Shown piece by piece: positions 7,764 to 16,641 of a stretch of 38,601 nt of DNA. The notes under the pieces were generated by a model that saw only the letters and a list, made by a program, of their open reading frames with translations, was not told the origin of the DNA and did not search any database. The stretch's first letter is position 1, and each line of letters opens with the position of its first letter. Made by a program: the position numbers and the translations under genes. This DNA is from Taibaiella sp. (GTDB lineage Bacteria; Bacteroidota; Bacteroidia; Chitinophagales; Chitinophagaceae): NCBI GenBank assembly GCA_013815385.1, contig JACDGL010000017.1, forward strand, positions 1-38,601, read 5' to 3'.

Positions 7764-8333
7764 ATGCGTTATCCGGTTCGTGTGGGGCTCCGGTCCTTCG
7801 TTCTCCTGGTATATTTGTGTATAGGTCTGCCTTCGGTATACGCGGCATATGACGTTACAACTACACATTCACAGATCACCTGGGATCATCATCATAAACT
7901 AAGCTGGGATGATTTTAAGGGTGCCATCCCGCCAGATGCAGTGGATAATATGGCCGCGGCCACCTATTGTGGTATTGGTATAGACGCTGCGCAGGTAGAG
8001 CCTGGCAAGACCCCTGTGGTGAATGTATATAATACCTTTTATATTACTCGCTCATGGGTGCGCCCTGATGCGCATAACAGTGAAATACTGGAGCATGAGC
8101 AAGGACATTTTGACCTTTGCGAGTTGTATACCCGTAAACTGAAAAAGCAGCTTCAGGGCATATTATTGCAAGGCGCCGACTTTAAGCTAGTCCTAAAAAA
8201 CCTTTACGAACAGGTGAATGCGGAGTATGAAATACCCCAGCAGGTCTATGAAGCCCAGACGAGTCATGGCATGAACATACGGGAACAAAAGAAGTGGGAT
8301 AATAGGATAGCTACTGAACTTGCAGCTATTTAG
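7764..8333 (+). CDS. DUF922 domain protein, putative secreted zinc protease
   Basis: A 189-residue protein from the ATG at 7764, giving a signal peptide (MRYPVRVGLRSF followed by a hydrophobic core ending near YAA). The mature part has LSWDDFKG, a conserved DUF922 opening, and EILEHEQGHFDLCELY with HEQGH at residues 111-115, a pattern of the HExxH metal-binding type. DUF922 proteins are predicted periplasmic metalloproteases of unknown target; activity is inferred only. A longer reading from 7692 would add 24 residues that spoil the signal peptide. Its 3' end faces the convergent receiver gene, 13 bases away. Confidence 0.75.
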   Translation: MRYPVRVGLRSFVLLVYLCIGLPSVYAAYDVTTTHSQITWDHHHKLSWDDFKGAIPPDAVDNMAAATYCGIGIDAAQVEPGKTPVVNVYNTFYITRSWVRPDAHNSEILEHEQGHFDLCELYTRKLKKQLQGILLQGADFKLVLKNLYEQVNAEYEIPQQVYEAQTSHGMNIREQKKWDNRIATELAAI

Positions 8334-8346
8334 TCTTGCTCTATCC

Positions 8347-8811
8347 TTACGATAATAACTTTTGACGAAGCAGGAATTCCAACTGGTCGTTAGATACTAC
8401 AAGCTTCTCACTCATCTGTTTGGTTTCTTCTGCCTGCTGGTATACTTCATAGGCTCTATTGATGGTAAGATCCAGTTCTTCTTCATTCCAGGGCTTGCTT
8501 AGGTAATGGAATATCTTGCCTTTGTTTACTGCATCCACCACTGCGTTCATATCCGCATATCCGGTGAGCAAAATGCGCATAGGGGCAGGGTTGATCTCTA
8601 TTACTTTTTCCAGAAATTCCACCCCTGTCATATTCGGCATTCGCTGGTCGGTAATGATTATATCTATGGGCTTTGTCTGTACTATTATTAGTGCTTCCTC
8701 AGCGCCTAATGCGGTGGTAACATTATATTTTATTCTAAACGCAGCTTTAAAGGACATCAGGTTATTTTCCTCATCATCTACATAGAGAATATTAATTTTA
8801 TTATTTGACAT
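8347..8811 (-). CDS. Stand-alone response regulator receiver
   Basis: A 154-residue protein with one receiver domain (residues 6-120): acidic pair DDE at 12-14, phosphoacceptor Asp55 in TDQRMPNMTG, Thr in LLTGY and the conserved Lys in SKPW. The last ~35 residues form a helical tail with no DNA-binding or enzymatic output. The domain is closely similar to the receiver of the hybrid kinase at 14146 (DDE-x-NNL-x-x-FKA, DQRMP-x-MTGVEF, NKG-x-IF-x-Y), so the two look like paralogues. It is divergent from the E1/nitroreductase operon and shares its 171-base upstream region, which suggests a role in the same pathway. Confidence 0.88.
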   Translation of the reverse strand: MSNNKINILYVDDEENNLMSFKAAFRIKYNVTTALGAEEALIIVQTKPIDIIITDQRMPNMTGVEFLEKVIEINPAPMRILLTGYADMNAVVDAVNKGKIFHYLSKPWNEEELDLTINRAYEVYQQAEETKQMSEKLVVSNDQLEFLLRQKLLS

Positions 8812-8880
8812 TAATTGCGATAATTATTTTTAATTTTGAAGCACACCTAGCCCAAAGATAATATTTTATTCGTCGCAAGT

Positions 8881-8899
8881 AATCACATCTATTGTGATT
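8881..8899. promoter_or_regulatory. Inverted repeat 1, candidate operator
   Basis: AATCACA and TGTGATT form perfect 7-bp arms around a 5-bp spacer. The repeat lies in the shared upstream region of the receiver gene (8811, minus) and the E1/nitroreductase operon (8983, plus). Its centre (8890) is about 31.5 bases from the centre of the next repeat, about three helical turns. It may bind a dimeric regulator; the regulator is unknown. Confidence 0.45.
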
Positions 8900-8910
8900 T
8901 AATATCTATG

Positions 8911-8932
8911 TTATACATTGTCTGATGTATAA
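8911..8932. promoter_or_regulatory. Inverted repeat 2, candidate operator
   Basis: TTATACAT and ATGTATAA form perfect 8-bp arms around a 6-bp spacer, ending 50 bases before the ATG at 8983. The sequence differs from inverted repeat 1, so the two may be sites for different regulators, or one could be a leader hairpin. The loop and AT-rich stem make a terminator unlikely. Confidence 0.45.
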
Positions 8933-8982
8933 GTAATGTTAAATTATAATATGAAATTATTTAATAGTATAACTTAATATAT

Positions 8983-11265
8983 ATGACTGGATCGGCTGAA
9001 ATTTTTCGACCTCTCATTTTTAATATAAGAAATAACGACGGCCGCACTGCATACCAACAGCTTATAGATAGTGGCCAAGTTATAGTTTATGATGAGATAG
9101 ATGGACAGATAAGGGAATTAATAAAAAGCTACAATCCCTCCATTAAAATTAAATCTGAAGAATACCCCGCGTTAGTTAATAAACACCTTGACGGATGTGC
9201 GCCTGAAGATTACGGTGTATGGGTATATTACCCGTGGAGCAATAGCATGGTACACCTGCTCGATGAAGAAGAGTTTGTAGAGGTACGCACCAATCGCAAT
9301 CGCTATAAAATTACCCGCGAAGAACAAAAAGAATTAAAAGGGAAGAAGATAGGCATAGTAGGCCTGTCTGTTGGTCAGTCTATAGCATTAACAATTGCTA
9401 TGGAGCGTATTTGCGGCGAACTACGACTTGCTGATTTCGATACTGCCGAGTTAAGTAATCTTAATCGCATACGTACCGGGGTGCATAATCTTGGTGTAAG
9501 AAAAACTATAATTGCAGCGCGCGAAATAGCTGAAATTGATCCGTTTCTGAAGGTAAGGATATTTAATGACGGCCTTACGGATGGGAACATAGATGAGTTC
9601 TTTACCGGAGATGGTAAGCTGGATCTGCTGGTAGAGGTATGCGATGGGCTGGATATTAAGATCATCAGCCGCTTCAAGGCACGCTCCCTTCGTATACCGG
9701 TAGTGATGGATACAAATGACAGGGGAATGCTGGATGTAGAGCGCTTTGACCTGGAGCCTGAACGGCCTATTCTGCATGGCCTGGCAGGTGACCTTGACCC
9801 CCTGAAAATAAAGGACCTTACCAACGAGGAGAAAATACCATACATTCTGAAAATGGTAGGTGCAGATACTATATCTACACGCCTCAAAGCATCTATGATG
9901 GAGGTAGAGCAATCTGTAAATACATGGCCTCAGCTGGCATCATCTGTAGTACTTGGGGGCGCTCTTGTAACAGATACTTCCAGGCGCATACTACTGGATC
10001 AATACCATGATTCGGGCAGATATTATATTGACTTTGACGAACTGATCGCTGAAAAACAAGCCCCTGATACAAGTACAGAAAAAAGTAAAAATCCACATAC
10101 TCCGCTAGGCAAAGGAGATATGGAAAAAGTGGCAGATCAATTTTTTAAGAGTAATCATGCGAATGGATATTTATTAAACGATGATCTTCTTTCGGGGCTT
10201 ATAGATGCTGCACGTGCAGCGCCATCGGCAGGCAATAACCAGCCCTGGATGTGGTTGTACAAAAAGGGCGTATTATTCCTTTTTCATGATAAATTCAGAA
10301 CGTGGTCGTGGGGCGATTACTATGAGATGGGGGCGCACATGGCTTTAGGTGCAGCACTTGAAAATGTACACTTACAGGCTGCAAAAGATAATATTAAGGA
10401 TACGGTTACATTGTTCCCGATTAAAGGTGAGCCCTCCCTTATAGCGGCAATTTATTTCGAAGAGCTGAAAACACCTGTTGATGCCGAAACCCTGATGCTT
10501 GCCGAAAAGCTTTTTCAGCGTTCCACCAATAGAAAGTTAAGCCCCAGGCAGCCGTTGCCTGCCGGCTTTGGCGGGCATATACAAACTATAGCCAATAGTA
10601 TAGATAATGTAGAGTTATTCTACACTGATAATGAAGCGCAATTGGCAGAGCTTGGAGAGATAATGGGCGCTTGCGACAGAATACGGCTGCTATACCAGCA
10701 GGGGCACGAAGAGTTTTATAACGAAGTGCGCTGGAATGCAGCACATGCAGCAGCCACCCGCGATGGAATAGAATTGGCCGCTGTCGATCTGACTCAGGGT
10801 GAGATAGCCGGGTTTACTATGGCTAAAGACTGGAATGCGATAGCTCTGCTATCTGACTGGCAAAAAGGTAATGCTTTCAAGCGGTTATCAGCAAAAACGA
10901 TGAAGATGGCCTCATCAGCAGCATTGTTTACTGTTCCCTTTTTCGACCATGCATCATTAATAAACGGAGGAAGGGCAGTACAGCGTAGCTGGATATTTGC
11001 TAACAAAGAAGGGGTGTCGGTACACCCTATGTTATCACCTATTTTCTTTTTTAACAGGCTTTTTCATGGTGCCGGTGCAGAAATGAATGAACAGACCATA
11101 ACTGAGTTAAAAGAATTGTGGGCAAGGTTCGTAAAAATATTCCCTGTGTCAGAAAATAGTATCCATCAATATTCTTGTATATTTTTGATGAAGTTTGCCA
11201 TAGCCGATGACATAGGGGTGAAATCCCTTAGACGAAACAAGGAAGAAATATTTTTTAGCGCATAA
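8983..11265 (+). CDS. E1-like (ThiF) plus nitroreductase fusion, Rv1355c/MoeY family
   Basis: A 760-residue two-domain enzyme. After a unique N-terminal ~115 residues comes an E1/ThiF Rossmann domain (about 118-345) with the nucleotide loop IVGLSVGQ at 125-132, Asp151/Asp153, and SNLNR at 158-162. No catalytic cysteine could be assigned. A nitroreductase-like flavin domain follows (about 380-725), with AARAAPSAGNNQPW at 409-422 as the FMN-binding segment. E1-like domains adenylate carboxylates such as peptide C-termini; nitroreductase-fold enzymes oxidise or reduce with FMN and also serve as azoline oxidases. The same architecture is known as Rv1355c (MoeY) in mycobacteria, but its substrate is not known. 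It is the first gene of a tightly packed operon, its stop overlapping the next start (TAATG). Confidence 0.85.
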   Translation: MTGSAEIFRPLIFNIRNNDGRTAYQQLIDSGQVIVYDEIDGQIRELIKSYNPSIKIKSEEYPALVNKHLDGCAPEDYGVWVYYPWSNSMVHLLDEEEFVEVRTNRNRYKITREEQKELKGKKIGIVGLSVGQSIALTIAMERICGELRLADFDTAELSNLNRIRTGVHNLGVRKTIIAAREIAEIDPFLKVRIFNDGLTDGNIDEFFTGDGKLDLLVEVCDGLDIKIISRFKARSLRIPVVMDTNDRGMLDVERFDLEPERPILHGLAGDLDPLKIKDLTNEEKIPYILKMVGADTISTRLKASMMEVEQSVNTWPQLASSVVLGGALVTDTSRRILLDQYHDSGRYYIDFDELIAEKQAPDTSTEKSKNPHTPLGKGDMEKVADQFFKSNHANGYLLNDDLLSGLIDAARAAPSAGNNQPWMWLYKKGVLFLFHDKFRTWSWGDYYEMGAHMALGAALENVHLQAAKDNIKDTVTLFPIKGEPSLIAAIYFEELKTPVDAETLMLAEKLFQRSTNRKLSPRQPLPAGFGGHIQTIANSIDNVELFYTDNEAQLAELGEIMGACDRIRLLYQQGHEEFYNEVRWNAAHAAATRDGIELAAVDLTQGEIAGFTMAKDWNAIALLSDWQKGNAFKRLSAKTMKMASSAALFTVPFFDHASLINGGRAVQRSWIFANKEGVSVHPMLSPIFFFNRLFHGAGAEMNEQTITELKELWARFVKIFPVSENSIHQYSCIFLMKFAIADDIGVKSLRRNKEEIFFSA

Positions 11266-11969
11266 TGTTAAAGGTCAGGACTTTTAGGGCAATAGATGAT
11301 CTGGAATCATGCATTCGTTTTGCGGAAGGCCATGCCAATGTATTGAGCGATTACGGTGTTACTAAGGTCACCTCTTCAAAAAATGATTGGTTCTATAATC
11401 CTGATGTATATGTGGCTATTGTAGAAACCGTTGATGGGTCGGAGATAGTAGGAGGGGAGCGGATACACCTGGCTAACCGGGTAGCGCCATTGCCTATTGA
11501 GGAAGCTGTGGCGATAGTGGAAATGCGTATCTATGGGCTGGTGGCATCCTATGCTAATGGTAAAATAACGGGAGAGCTGTGTGGCCTATGGAATTCGAGG
11601 TCTATTGCAGGCAGGGGTGTAAGCACCTTGCTCACCAAGCTGGGCGTGGCAATGGCTCACCAGCTGGGTATGGATAGTTTGTTTGTATTATGTTCGCCTT
11701 ATACTGTAGAAATGTGCCAGTCCGCTGGTTTTCAGATCGAAACCAGCCTGGGCGATAACGGTAAATTCATATATCCTAAGCTGGACCTTATTGCTACAGC
11801 ATTAGTAATAAAAGATATGGGCTTACTTAATACAGCCAATGAAGAATTTAAAGATCAGATATTTTCATTTATCGAAAAGCCTGAAGGTATTATTAATGAA
11901 AAAGGGCAAAAAGGGGACACAGAGGTGGAATACAGCTTAACCTTATCCAAACTGCAAAAAATAGTATGA
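11265..11969 (+). CDS. GNAT-like acyltransferase
   Basis: A 234-residue protein with a GNAT-like core. Residues 85-100 form the central strand (VEMRIYGLV). RSIAGRGVSTLL at residues 112-123 resembles the acyl-CoA pyrophosphate loop (R/Q-x-x-G-x-G/A), followed by a helix and a strand, SLFVLCSP. The later FQIETSLGDNG is like the substrate end of the fold. The general layout also recalls autoinducer-synthase-type or N-acyl amino acid synthase members of the superfamily, though the match is by eye. The start overlaps the upstream fusion gene by one base and the stop overlaps the kinase gene by four (ATGA), so it is translated with both. The likely role is transfer of an acyl group to an unknown metabolite. 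Confidence 0.65.
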   Translation: MLKVRTFRAIDDLESCIRFAEGHANVLSDYGVTKVTSSKNDWFYNPDVYVAIVETVDGSEIVGGERIHLANRVAPLPIEEAVAIVEMRIYGLVASYANGKITGELCGLWNSRSIAGRGVSTLLTKLGVAMAHQLGMDSLFVLCSPYTVEMCQSAGFQIETSLGDNGKFIYPKLDLIATALVIKDMGLLNTANEEFKDQIFSFIEKPEGIINEKGQKGDTEVEYSLTLSKLQKIV

Positions 11970-14149
11970 GATCAGTTAAATACTTATTGTTCCTATTAAC
12001 ATTACTATTTACTGTTTACAATTCAGGTATTGCACAATCTATTGGCGATAAAATAACCTCTTTTACAGGCAATGAAGGGCAACAATTGATAGGCGATAAA
12101 ATGTATGTTTTTGTCGATTCTACAGGTTCTATGCCATTTAATGATGTACTTGCGAAAAATGAATTTAAGCCTGCCGCATCTAAAATACCCAATCTCGGAG
12201 TTACACCATATCATTGTTGGTTCAGGCTCAACATTCAAAATAATTCCAGTCTGCCTGATTTTGTTCTTCAGATTGAAAACCCACTGCTGGAGAAAGTGGT
12301 ATTGTTTAAACCTGATAGCGGCAGGTATATAAGCTTTCCCATCAGCAAAGAGCTACCGTTTGATAGTCGGTCAAATAAAAGCCAGAACTACGAATTTCTT
12401 ATCAGGCAGCACCCTGGCTCTGTAGCCACTTACTATTTTGAGATTGTCAGCAATACCCTATTATTGGTTCCGGTTAAAATAGGGTCTCAGATATCTACCA
12501 GTGACTCTGATCTTAACAAAGATCTTTTAACTGCTATTTATTTTGGCATTATGCTGGTTATGATACTTTATAACCTGTTTGTTTATTTCAGCATCAAAGA
12601 CAAGAGCTATTTATACTACATCTTTTATATAATTACCGTATCTCTGGTACAGCTTAATATTACGGGTTTTGGCTTTAAATATTTATGGCCTTCATTCAGT
12701 CATTTCGAAAGGTATAGTGTTTACCTGTTCCCTTCCTTAACAGCATTTGCGTCTATTGCTTTTATACGCCAGTTCTTGCTTACCAAGCAGTATGTGCCTG
12801 TAATGCACAAAGGCTTCTGGATATTTGTTGTGTCGTATGTATTCCTTTTATTAAATGCATTATGGGGCAATAAGTTGCTGAGCTATAATATGCTTAACCT
12901 GAATGCGCTTCCCCTTTCTCTTTATATGATAGGGACATCTGCGTACATCAAGGTAAAATATAAATACCGCCCTGCGTCATTTTTCCTCATAGCCTGGATC
13001 GTATTTCTGATAGGTATTATATTTTTTGTACTAAAAGATTTTGGCGTTATTCCATACAATCTTTTTACAGTATCGGCCATACAGATCGGTTCTGCGGTAG
13101 AGGTTATATTACTTTCCATAGCACTCGCAGACAGGATCAATATCTTAAAGGCAGAAAAGGAAGAATCGCAGGAACGTACACTTGCCGCCCTTGAAGAAAA
13201 TGCGCGGATTGTAAGCGAGCAGAATGTGATGCTGGAGAATAAGGTAAATGAGCGTACTATTGAACTCCAGGAGTCCAATCAGGAGCTGAATAAAACACTG
13301 GTTGACCTGAAAGAAGCAGAAATGCAGTTGGTGGAATCGGAAAAAATGGCATCTTTGGGCCAGCTAACAGCGGGCATTGCACATGAAATTAATAATCCTA
13401 TTAATTTTGTTACCTCCAATGTCAACCCATTGAAGCGTGATGTGGCGATACTTTTAGAGACAATTGTTACTATGGAAACCGTGGGCCTCTCTGATGTACC
13501 ACATGCCGAAAAAGTGAAACAGATACAGGAGTATAAGGAAGAAATTGATTTTGATTACCTTAAGGTAGAAATAGAACACCTGCTAAAGGGCATAAACGAA
13601 GGCGCTACACGTACCGCAGAAATAGTGAAAGGGCTACGTATATTCTCGCGGCTGGATGAGGATGATCTTAAAAAGGCGGATATTAATGAAGGGATTGATT
13701 CCACGCTGGTAATAGTGAACAATCTGCTGGGCAATTCTATCAAACTGGTAAAGAATTACGGCAATTTACCACTTATTGAATGTTACCCGGGTAAGCTGAA
13801 CCAGGTGTTCCTGAATATTATCAGTAATGCCATTCATGCTATCAATAAGTTGCATGAGACCGATAATAAAGGTTTACTGACTATAAGTACCTCGGCTGAT
13901 GAAAATAATGTTTATGTGAAGTTTGAAGATAATGGTACAGGTATGGATGATGCTACTATGAAGAAGATATTTGAGCCGTTCTTTACTACCAAAGAGGTAG
14001 GCGAGGGCACTGGCTTAGGTATGTCTATAGCATACAATACTATTAATAAGCACAATGGGCAGATACATATAAAATCTGTTGTGAATGAAGGTACAGAGTT
14101 CACATTGGAGCTGCCAATTATACACCAGATAAACGAAGTGCAACCGTGA
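11966..14149 (+). CDS. 7TMR-DISM sensor histidine kinase
   Basis: A 727-residue membrane sensor. Order: signal peptide (1-24), extracytoplasmic 7TMR-DISMED2-like beta domain (about 30-165), seven transmembrane helices (about 185-395), a coiled-coil linker (about 395-460), the dimerisation/phosphoacceptor domain with GQLTAGIAHEINNP (His473), and an ATPase domain with LNQVFLNIISNAIHA (N box), EDNGTGMD and GTGLGMS (G boxes). The extracellular domain type often binds carbohydrates or other small ligands. It should phosphorylate the receivers encoded just downstream. It overlaps the GNAT gene by four bases upstream and the hybrid kinase gene downstream (GTGA), so all are co-translated. The ligand is unknown; a product of the upstream enzymes is an attractive guess. 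Confidence 0.88.
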   Translation: MRSVKYLLFLLTLLFTVYNSGIAQSIGDKITSFTGNEGQQLIGDKMYVFVDSTGSMPFNDVLAKNEFKPAASKIPNLGVTPYHCWFRLNIQNNSSLPDFVLQIENPLLEKVVLFKPDSGRYISFPISKELPFDSRSNKSQNYEFLIRQHPGSVATYYFEIVSNTLLLVPVKIGSQISTSDSDLNKDLLTAIYFGIMLVMILYNLFVYFSIKDKSYLYYIFYIITVSLVQLNITGFGFKYLWPSFSHFERYSVYLFPSLTAFASIAFIRQFLLTKQYVPVMHKGFWIFVVSYVFLLLNALWGNKLLSYNMLNLNALPLSLYMIGTSAYIKVKYKYRPASFFLIAWIVFLIGIIFFVLKDFGVIPYNLFTVSAIQIGSAVEVILLSIALADRINILKAEKEESQERTLAALEENARIVSEQNVMLENKVNERTIELQESNQELNKTLVDLKEAEMQLVESEKMASLGQLTAGIAHEINNPINFVTSNVNPLKRDVAILLETIVTMETVGLSDVPHAEKVKQIQEYKEEIDFDYLKVEIEHLLKGINEGATRTAEIVKGLRIFSRLDEDDLKKADINEGIDSTLVIVNNLLGNSIKLVKNYGNLPLIECYPGKLNQVFLNIISNAIHAINKLHETDNKGLLTISTSADENNVYVKFEDNGTGMDDATMKKIFEPFFTTKEVGEGTGLGMSIAYNTINKHNGQIHIKSVVNEGTEFTLELPIIHQINEVQP

Positions 14150-15237
14150 GCAAAATTGAAAAGATAAAAGTCTTATATCTGGATGATGAAATAAATAATC
14201 TTCATGCTTTCAAGGCCTCGTTCCGGTTAGATTATAATGTGCTTATTGCTAACAGCGCTGCTGAAGCAACCGAACAGGTGGATAAAAATCCAGATGTACG
14301 CGTCATTGTTTGTGACCAGCGTATGCCGGACATGACAGGGGTGGAATTTTTTGAGCAGATACGCGGCAAGCATTCTATGCCTATACGTATGTTGCTCACC
14401 GGCTATACAGATATAGAATCGGTTATCAGTGCTATCAATAAGGGTAACATCTTCCGTTATATTAAAAAGCCCTGGACGGATGCCGATATCAAATCTGCTA
14501 TAGACGAAGGCAACAAGTTTTACATGGCCAACTCCATGCTGGCGATAAAAAATGAAGAGCTGCAGAAGGCCTATGCCGAGCTGGATAAATTTGCCTATAG
14601 TGTAACGCACGATATGCGAGGCCCATTGCTGAGTATATTGGGTGCTGTTGACGTAGCCAGGAATATAGATGAGATATCGGAGATAAGGGAAATGCTGGAT
14701 CTGATGGAGAAGTCAGTTAAAAAGCTGGATAACTTCATACAGAATGTACATGATTACTACAATATGAAGCGCGGAGAGCTCCAGGTAGTGGATATAGACT
14801 TTGAGGAACTAAGTGAGGACCAGGAGGATATGAATAAGATCATCTGTAAGCTCAACAATATAAAGTTTACTACTACCGTTAAGCAGGAAGGCGCATTCAG
14901 AGGCGATATTATTACACTTAAAGTGATTTTGAACAATTTATTATCTAATGCGTTTAAATATCAGAGAAAGAATAATCCGGATAAGTTTGTAGATATGGTT
15001 ATTGAAGCAACCCGTGGTGTGGCTACCATTACAGTTACAGATAATGGGATAGGCATACCGGATAACCATCATGGTAAGATCTTCAATATGTTTTTCAGGG
15101 CTACTACTGATGAGATCGGATCAGGGTTTGGTTTGTATAATGTTAAGGATGCACTTTTAAAATTAAATGGAACAATAACGGTTGATTCCGTTGTGGATAA
15201 GGGGTCAAAGTTTGTAGTAACGATACCAAGTAAATAG
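14146..15237 (+). CDS. Receiver-histidine kinase hybrid
   Basis: A 363-residue cytosolic protein, starting with GTG and overlapping the previous stop by four bases. The receiver domain (8-125) has the acidic pair near residue 13 and phosphoacceptor Asp57 in CDQRMPDMTG. It is followed by a phosphoacceptor helix with FAYSVTHDMRGPL (His155) and an ATPase domain (about 245-363) with LNNLLSNAFKYQ, TDNGIGIPD and GSGFGLYNV. It lacks a sensor and an output domain, so it is built to take a phosphoryl group from the 7TMR-DISM kinase and pass or modulate it. The receiver is a close relative of the stand-alone receiver at 8347. The next gene begins directly after its stop codon. Confidence 0.9.
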   Translation: MSKIEKIKVLYLDDEINNLHAFKASFRLDYNVLIANSAAEATEQVDKNPDVRVIVCDQRMPDMTGVEFFEQIRGKHSMPIRMLLTGYTDIESVISAINKGNIFRYIKKPWTDADIKSAIDEGNKFYMANSMLAIKNEELQKAYAELDKFAYSVTHDMRGPLLSILGAVDVARNIDEISEIREMLDLMEKSVKKLDNFIQNVHDYYNMKRGELQVVDIDFEELSEDQEDMNKIICKLNNIKFTTTVKQEGAFRGDIITLKVILNNLLSNAFKYQRKNNPDKFVDMVIEATRGVATITVTDNGIGIPDNHHGKIFNMFFRATTDEIGSGFGLYNVKDALLKLNGTITVDSVVDKGSKFVVTIPSK

Positions 15238-15633
15238 ATGATATCTCAGAAACTTCATTTTATAGTAATTGACGACAGCAAGCTGGATTGTTTTATTGCC
15301 GAAAAGGTAATAAGAAATACAGGCATGAGCGAAAGTACCCACTCTTTTATTGATGCGCGTGAGGCTCTTGCCTATATTGCGGATAATACCAATACAGAGG
15401 TGCAGACCATTCTCATAGTAGATATACACATGCCTATGATGAATGGCTTTGAGTTTGTGGAAGCATTCGAAAAGCTGCCTGCCGATATGCAGAAGTGTTA
15501 TATTATTTATATCCTGTCATCATCTATTAATGAGAACGACCTGAATAGGGTAAAGAATTATCCGGCAGTCAGGCATTTCTTAAGCAAACCGCTTACCAGC
15601 AATACCCTAACAGCCCTTTTAGAGCGGTTATAG
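15238..15633 (+). CDS. Single-domain response regulator
   Basis: A 131-residue receiver with no output domain: acidic pair IDD at 11-13, phosphoacceptor Asp62 in VDIHMPMMNG, Ser/Thr position in LSSS, and Lys in FLSKPL. It is the last gene of the five-gene operon and starts immediately after the TAG of the hybrid kinase gene. It is of a different subtype from the other two receivers here (MPMMNGFEF instead of MP-x-MTGVEF) and may serve as the shuttle or final phosphoryl acceptor. It ends five bases from the convergent TraB/GumN gene, with no visible terminator hairpin between them. Confidence 0.9.
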   Translation: MISQKLHFIVIDDSKLDCFIAEKVIRNTGMSESTHSFIDAREALAYIADNTNTEVQTILIVDIHMPMMNGFEFVEAFEKLPADMQKCYIIYILSSSINENDLNRVKNYPAVRHFLSKPLTSNTLTALLERL

Positions 15634-15638
15634 CAGTA

Positions 15639-16505
15639 TTATTTTAGTGCTTCAACTGTATATCCCTTTTTTCGCAGCAGGGTTATCACGCCGTCATTTC
15701 CGGGCAGGTGCCCTGCACCCACAGCAAAAAATACGCTGTGCTGCATCATCCTTCCTTCCATCCGGCTTATCCATTTCCTGTTTCTATCTGTAAGGAAAGG
15801 CCCCATATCGGTTATATCCTTTGAGCTCTTTATCATATCGTATAGCCTTGCCAGGTCTTGCGCTTTATAGGCCGCCACCATTTTTTCATACATGTGGTCA
15901 TCATCACTTTGCCCTTTCATTGCGGCAACTATCTGGTGTGTTATCGTATCTGCTGGTATCTCGTTCAGCACAGCAAGTTGTTCAGATACTTCCTCCAGGC
16001 CATCCATTTGCTTATGTTCGCTTATGGCCTTTTCGGCTATTTTTTCCTCATACATAACCGGTGTCTCGCATCCCGCGCCTTTTTGCATTAACAGGGTAAG
16101 CAAAAAAACTGGTTTCATTTGCTCCGCAATAGATATATCAAAGTGCAGGCTGTCATGTACATAGGCTTTAATAAGTGCATATTGTTCATTGCTAAAATAA
16201 TCCTTCAGCGGTTTACCACCCAGGTTCATCATACCCGTAGCCACCTGCATCATTACTGCAGGGTCTTTAATATTCATTTCAAGACATACGCTTTCGCTTT
16301 TTTCCAGGCATTGGGCCATCTTGTCCGTCCATATATAATCACCCGAACAAATCATGTGTATGGTCCCGAAGAGGTAACTGGGCTTACTCAATCCTTTACC
16401 GGTTATTTTCCACAGCAGTGATTGTTCATTCTTTGCCAGTACCTTATGCTGGGCTATACTTGATACAGAGCCTAGCAGAAATAAGAAAGAAAAAAGTTTT
16501 CTCAT
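15639..16505 (-). CDS. TraB/GumN family protein
   Basis: A 288-residue exported protein. A signal peptide (1-18, cleavage after SIAQ or nearby) precedes the TraB/GumN domain. Its hallmarks are YLFGTIHM with GTIH at 47-50, a central CLEMNI strand, an N-R-x-W motif (DRNRKWISRM) and the C-terminal FFAVGAGHLPG. The fold is related to the Tiki-type metalloproteases of the EreA/ChaN group; conserved His and Glu residues are thought to hold metal. Bacterial members have no settled role. It stands alone on the minus strand, convergent with the signalling operon and divergent from yqgE. Confidence 0.88.
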   Translation of the reverse strand: MRKLFSFLFLLGSVSSIAQHKVLAKNEQSLLWKITGKGLSKPSYLFGTIHMICSGDYIWTDKMAQCLEKSESVCLEMNIKDPAVMMQVATGMMNLGGKPLKDYFSNEQYALIKAYVHDSLHFDISIAEQMKPVFLLTLLMQKGAGCETPVMYEEKIAEKAISEHKQMDGLEEVSEQLAVLNEIPADTITHQIVAAMKGQSDDDHMYEKMVAAYKAQDLARLYDMIKSSKDITDMGPFLTDRNRKWISRMEGRMMQHSVFFAVGAGHLPGNDGVITLLRKKGYTVEALK

Positions 16506-16641
16506 GCTATAAATATAGTGGCTTGGGATAAATAAAATTGTTAAGATTCAGCTATTGGTATTTGATAGTAAATCCCCTTTGTTGTATTTTTCGTACCTCC
16601 CTTAGCAAGTAAGGAGTAACTGAACATTAATTTTTTGAACA

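Noticed and set aside
8881-8899. Inverted repeat 1 considered as a CRP site
   Set aside because: The half-sites are in the opposite order (TCACA then TGTGA) and the spacer is five bases, so it does not fit the CRP arrangement.
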